Positions 30,118-33,291 of a stretch of 33,291 bases of DNA are shown here, one piece after another. The position numbers and the translations under genes are program-made. The notes below the pieces were generated by a model. The model was not told where the DNA came from. It did no database searches and saw nothing but the letters and a program-made list of their open reading frames with translations. How positions within the stretch are numbered: the first letter of the stretch is position 1; each line of letters starts with the position of its first letter. Source of the DNA: Jimgerdemannia flammicorona (lineage: Eukaryota > Mucoromycota > Endogonomycetes > Endogonales > Endogonaceae); contig RBNI01000334.1 of assembly GCA_003990745.1 (NCBI GenBank), forward strand, positions 1 through 33,291. The letters run 5' to 3'.

Positions 30118-30997
30118 TGTAAGTACACAACCTCCAAGCCACCAAAATCACATGTCACCCTCTGAACAAGCCACTGAAATTACATGCAACCCCTGAATAA
30201 ATCTGAAAATCACCTGCAAGATCACAAAGCTGAGTCAATATGAAGTCACAGAATACAAGATTTACACAAATGGGATCTTACCAATCAGGACCAAATATAT
30301 ATATACCAAGCATTAAGACATGTTGAAACAGAGAACCAAAACAAACCAAATATACAACCACAACTTCTGAACATACAAACATGAGCACCAAGATCTACAA
30401 CTGCATCTGTGCTAATATTTGGAATACTATTATCAACTGAGCCATACCCTCTCTGCCCCTCATGAATATCCATAGCTTAGCACCTCTCTACTTTATAGAA
30501 GCCTAATGGAATATCCTGAACATGCTTAGTGAAGTCCACCAAATCCGACAAATCTCAAGCTACTACCAGATTGGCCACCTCCTAGAAGACATGTATAATA
30601 CTTTAGCATAGTTTATTTCTTTTCTCTGTCTTTCTTAAATATTCTATAACCTTCCAGCACTTTCTGTATACTTAGAAATCCCCTTCTTAGCACTGAGCAT
30701 TAACTAGTACTTATTTAGCTAGTTACAGAATATCCTGGAAACTTGTAGAACTTTATTTATTATTATTTATCATCTTTACTAAGAACTTTCCTCTTGGCAT
30801 TTTCCTTTGATTTCTCAGATCCTTCCAGATTCTTCTTTCAGATCTTGTATAAATATCCCCTTTGTTCTTATAAATAAAGCCTCAGAATATTTTCTCTCAG
30901 AAATCCTTTGAGAACACTTGAATCCTTAGTATCTCTTCGAGCTACTTAGGACCACCAGAACTAGTCGCTTTCTCATTTAGAAACTAGAACTGTTACA
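30118..30997 (+). repeat. Ty3-2 5' LTR
   Basis: An 880-bp segment starts TGTAA (30118-30122) and ends TTACA (30993-30997), the short inverted termini of an LTR. Inside, near its 3' part, are a TATA-like tataaata (30848-30855) and AATAAA (30873-30878), the arrangement expected for U3-R-U5. A primer-binding-site-like sequence and gag follow. The partner LTR is not in the window, so the ends rest on the inverted termini and context. Confidence 0.65.
30848..30878 (+). promoter_or_regulatory. Ty3-2 LTR TATA-like box and polyadenylation signal
   Basis: tataaata at 30848-30855 and aataaa at 30873-30878 lie 120-150 bp before the LTR end. Position and sequence fit an LTR promoter followed by the R-region polyadenylation signal. 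Function is inferred. Confidence 0.5.
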
Positions 30998-30999
30998 CT

Positions 31000-31017
31000 T
31001 GGTAGCAGCAGTTAAGT
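31000..31017 (+). other. Probable Ty3-2 primer-binding site
   Basis: tggtagcagcagttaag begins three bases after the LTR end. TGG at the start matches the complement of a tRNA CCA end. Which tRNA primes it I cannot say. Confidence 0.55.
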
Positions 31018-31061
31018 TACACCTAGCCTTATCAAGATACCTCTCAAGATATCAGTCACAA

Positions 31062-32120
31062 TACTATAGAGAACAATGGGTGGAATCCTTCATATAGTAC
31101 CTATGGTCCAGGCAATGTCTCATACAATCAGCAAGAAGAAGAGGAACAGCAAAATCCTACTCAGTCAAATGGGGCCATTGAGAGTCTTTTGCAGACCACA
31201 TTAGCTCAGATTGCTCAACTTCAAGAATATATAGAAAGAAAGGAAAGCAAGGCCTCTGCTCAATCTCTACATCTCTACTGATATCAATACATCTGACAGC
31301 AGTCACTATCAAGCCTCAGAAGCCCGACATCTTTAATGGTCAAAGAGGAGGACTGTCTACTGACACCTGGCTTTTCCAATTAGAGTAATATAGAGAACTG
31401 ACCAATTTGGAAGAAGCAATACTAGTCCAATTCACTGCTACACTCCTCTGAGGGAATACTGCAATCTGGTGGTGAAATCATGTCCAGAATACCAGATTTT
31501 CTAGCTGAATCAAGACCTGGAGCAAATTCTCTGATGCTATTCAAGGCCAATTCAAACCAGTCAACAGCACCAAGGCTGCATGGGACCATCTGGCAAATGT
31601 CAAACAACTCAAGTCTGTACAAGTATACAATGTATAATTCCTGTCAATCCTGCTAGAATTACTATATGTCACTAAAGACGAGAAGGTTGACAAGTATATC
31701 CAAGGCCTGAAAGGTCAAACCCAAGTTTGTATTAAACTAGAAGAACCCAAGGACCTAGATACAGCAATGAAAATTGCTGATAGGTTTGATATCATCATCT
31801 ATAGTCACTGCTTTGAACAGAAGAGACTGCCTTTCAACAATAACAATAACCACAGAAGAGAGGAATCCAAAGTCAGAACTGTTGGATCTACCCCCATGGA
31901 CCTAGATACTATTGACAAGAATAAGAAAGGCAAGCTTACACTCAAGGAAAAGGAGTGTCTCAAGAAGGCTGGAGCCTGCTTCTTTTGCCATCAGCTTGGT
32001 CACATTGCAACTAAATGTCCCAAGAAAACTGCTAAACCAAAGAGGATTCTGGTCCTGTCCAAAGATACTCAAGGTCAACCAGTTGAACAAGAAGTTGTAC
32101 TCAATTTCATATGAGTTAAC
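31062..32120 (+). pseudogene. Ty3-2 Gag with intact zinc knuckle
   Basis: After a short N-terminal frame (31069-31280, Gln/Glu-rich) the main frame reads PDIFNGQRGGLSTDTWLFQL, NLEEAILVQFTATLL, GNTAIWW, FSDAIQGQFKPVNSTKAAWD, LLELLYVTKDEKVDKYIQGL and LDTAMKIADRFDIIIY, the Retrotrans_gag pattern. A CCHC knuckle CFFCHQLGHIATKC stands at 31978-32019, with all four ligands. Roughly six stops sit at Trp, Arg or Gln positions upstream, but 31740-32114 is uninterrupted. Gag packages the element RNA. Damage is lighter than in Ty3-1 or the LINEs, so this is a younger insertion. Sequence beyond 32165 is no longer Ty3, so protease and RT are missing. Confidence 0.85.
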
Positions 32121-32172
32121 CCCAAGGCCCAGATCCCTCAAGCACAGTTAGAAGGAGCCATTGGTTTGGACC

Positions 32173-32208
32173 TTTTTTTTTTTTTTTTTTTTTTTGTTTT
32201 TTTTTTTT
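32173..32208. repeat. Poly-T tract
   Basis: T23, G, T12. It marks the junction between the truncated Ty3-2 and a copia fragment on the other strand. Read on the - strand it is a poly-A run. Confidence 0.9.
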
Positions 32209-32289
32209 ATATTTAATTTTTTTATAGTTCTATATTTATTACTAAACCAACTATATCTATATATTATATAGAAATCCAACATCCTATCT

Positions 32290-32620
32290 AATTCCTCTTG
32301 TGGGAATAAGACAACTCCTTTATCATTACTTTTACTAATATAGAAGAGATATCTAGTCATACAATAGTGATTATCTAGATTATCTATTCAATTAGTATTA
32401 CATTTATCAGATAGCTAAATAATGTTACTTTTTCTTTACTTCTGCTCAATCTAATATCATTATTACTTAATATAAATAGATGGTATATTGATCTCTTTAA
32501 GTATCTGAAAATATTTTTAATAGTACTTTAATATAAATCATTTAGTAAGACTATCTTATTCATAGTATATAATAAGTTGGATCTTACTTTAAGTATTAAG
32601 TATATGAGAGAACTAATAGC
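32290..32620 (-). pseudogene. Ty1/copia Pol fragment (RT end to RNase H)
   Basis: Reading left from 32620 one frame gives AISSLIYLILKVRSN and FRYLKRSIYYLFILSNNDIR, then LFSYLINVILIEW, and in the next frame CMTRYLFYISKSND. These line up with the copia AIGSLxYLxxxTRPD, RYLKGTxxYGL, LxGYSDADWA and RxSTSGYxF segments, with Gly-to-Ser and Asp-to-Asn changes expected from C-to-T/G-to-A. It is a third LTR family in the nest. No LTR was seen. Confidence 0.7.
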
Positions 32621-32639
32621 TTATCTATAGAGAATATAT

Positions 32640-32680
32640 GTATATATTTATATATATATATATATATATATATTATAGAT
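32640..32680. repeat. AT microsatellite
   Basis: Mostly alternating TA, directly upstream (on the copia strand) of the copia Pol fragment and about 80 bp from the next LINE piece. Confidence 0.85.
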
Positions 32681-32752
32681 ACTAGGCTCCTTTATTAACT
32701 AATCTATAACAAATACAAGATTCTATAATAGCTGCTAAGTAGTTTAGTAGTA

Positions 32753-33291
32753 CATACTGAGGAGGAATATTATGCTCAACTTTTATTTAGGCCACCTTGT
32801 AGAGGGGGGAAACTTTGATTGTGAGGAGTGTTATAATGTAGAACAGGAAGGAGGATTTGTATAGTTACCAAAACATTGGCATAAAAAGTGTGAGATACTT
32901 ATAGATTTTGGGCTAGTAGTTGGGAATAGATTGAGAGAGAATGGTGTGAGGAGTTGATGGGAGAATCTGAGAGATAGATTGGTTGTAGGAGATTGAAAAT
33001 AAGTAGCTTACTATTGGTTGGGTTTTGGCTATATGAGTAGGGCTGACTAGACACTGGCTGTTTGTTTGTTATTGAGGAAGAGAGATATTTAAGTTTAAGA
33101 GAGCAGCTGATGTGGTAGGAAGGGTTGATGGTAGATATCTTAACAGGTTCATGGCTGGAATAGAGTCTGCAGAGAGGTCATTAGCATTGTTTGGTAGAGA
33201 AAATTTATGGGCAGAGTGGGGGAAGGATTAGTGTAGTGGGTGATAAGATGGTGTTCAAGCATGAAAGTATGGGGGTGGGGCCCCTAGGGGG
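32753..33291 (+). mobile_element. LINE 3' fragment (LINE-C, or the detached 3' end of LINE-B)
   Basis: Homologous to about 28745-29291 in the same orientation with moderate divergence, becoming identical over the last 81 bases. It lacks the endonuclease and RT. It may be the 3' remainder of LINE-B after Ty3-2 and copia insertions and deletions, or a separate truncated copy. The window ends at the GC palindrome, before the A-run seen after LINE-A. Confidence 0.8.

Noticed and set aside
1..33291. tRNA or rRNA genes
   Set aside because: I looked for T-loop-like GGTTCGAATCC strings and conserved rRNA segments on both strands and saw none; a covariance-model scan would be decisive.

Overview
The window reads as nuclear DNA of an intron-rich fungus. 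Two clean genes are split by many short GT-AG introns. The repeats carry C-to-T and G-to-A damage of the kind made by repeat-induced point mutation (RIP) or heavy cytosine deamination, and the elements are fungal-type Ty3, Ty1/copia, LINE and hAT. I cannot place it below kingdom. Dikarya is the simplest guess because of the RIP-like pattern, but the intron density and a decayed NB-ARC/Sel1/ankyrin locus would also suit an early-diverging lineage.

Layout. 1-2250: a tandem pair of an unidentified ~1.07 kb unit; the left copy is intact in composition, the right copy is mutated. 2250-8400: low-copy DNA with normal CpG content and only decayed or unrecognised coding remnants, the best being a broken NB-ARC, Sel1-repeat and ankyrin series at 3.5-5.2 kb. 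8406-12207: two convergent intact genes, mitochondrial ribosomal protein mL41 (three exons, + strand) and the WD40 nucleoporin aladin (11-12 exons, - strand). 12430-33291: an AT-rich nest of dead transposons in which I noticed only about a dozen CG dinucleotides.

The nest can be read in layers. A Ty3/gypsy element on the - strand (Ty3-1, about 13.2-23.6 kb) shows gag, a dUTPase domain, aspartic protease, reverse transcriptase, RNase H and integrase in that order. It is split inside the conserved FLGLANYYRRF segment by a 5945 bp hAT transposon (14591-20535), which is flanked by a perfect 8 bp target duplication. The hAT has inverted 33-bp subterminal repeat arrays, two foldback structures and a second, oppositely oriented gene relic of unknown function. 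Right of Ty3-1 lies a LINE (23676-29373, + strand), followed head-to-tail by the 5' part of a second LINE. A younger Ty3 element (Ty3-2: LTR, primer-binding site, gag) breaks that second LINE. Then come a copia fragment and the 3' end of another LINE copy, which ends at the window edge.

The two intact genes are housekeeping genes with no evident functional link to the mobile DNA. The most unusual content is the dUTPase domain inside a Ty3 polyprotein, the two-gene hAT with its repeat architecture, and the unequal mutation of two adjacent tandem copies.
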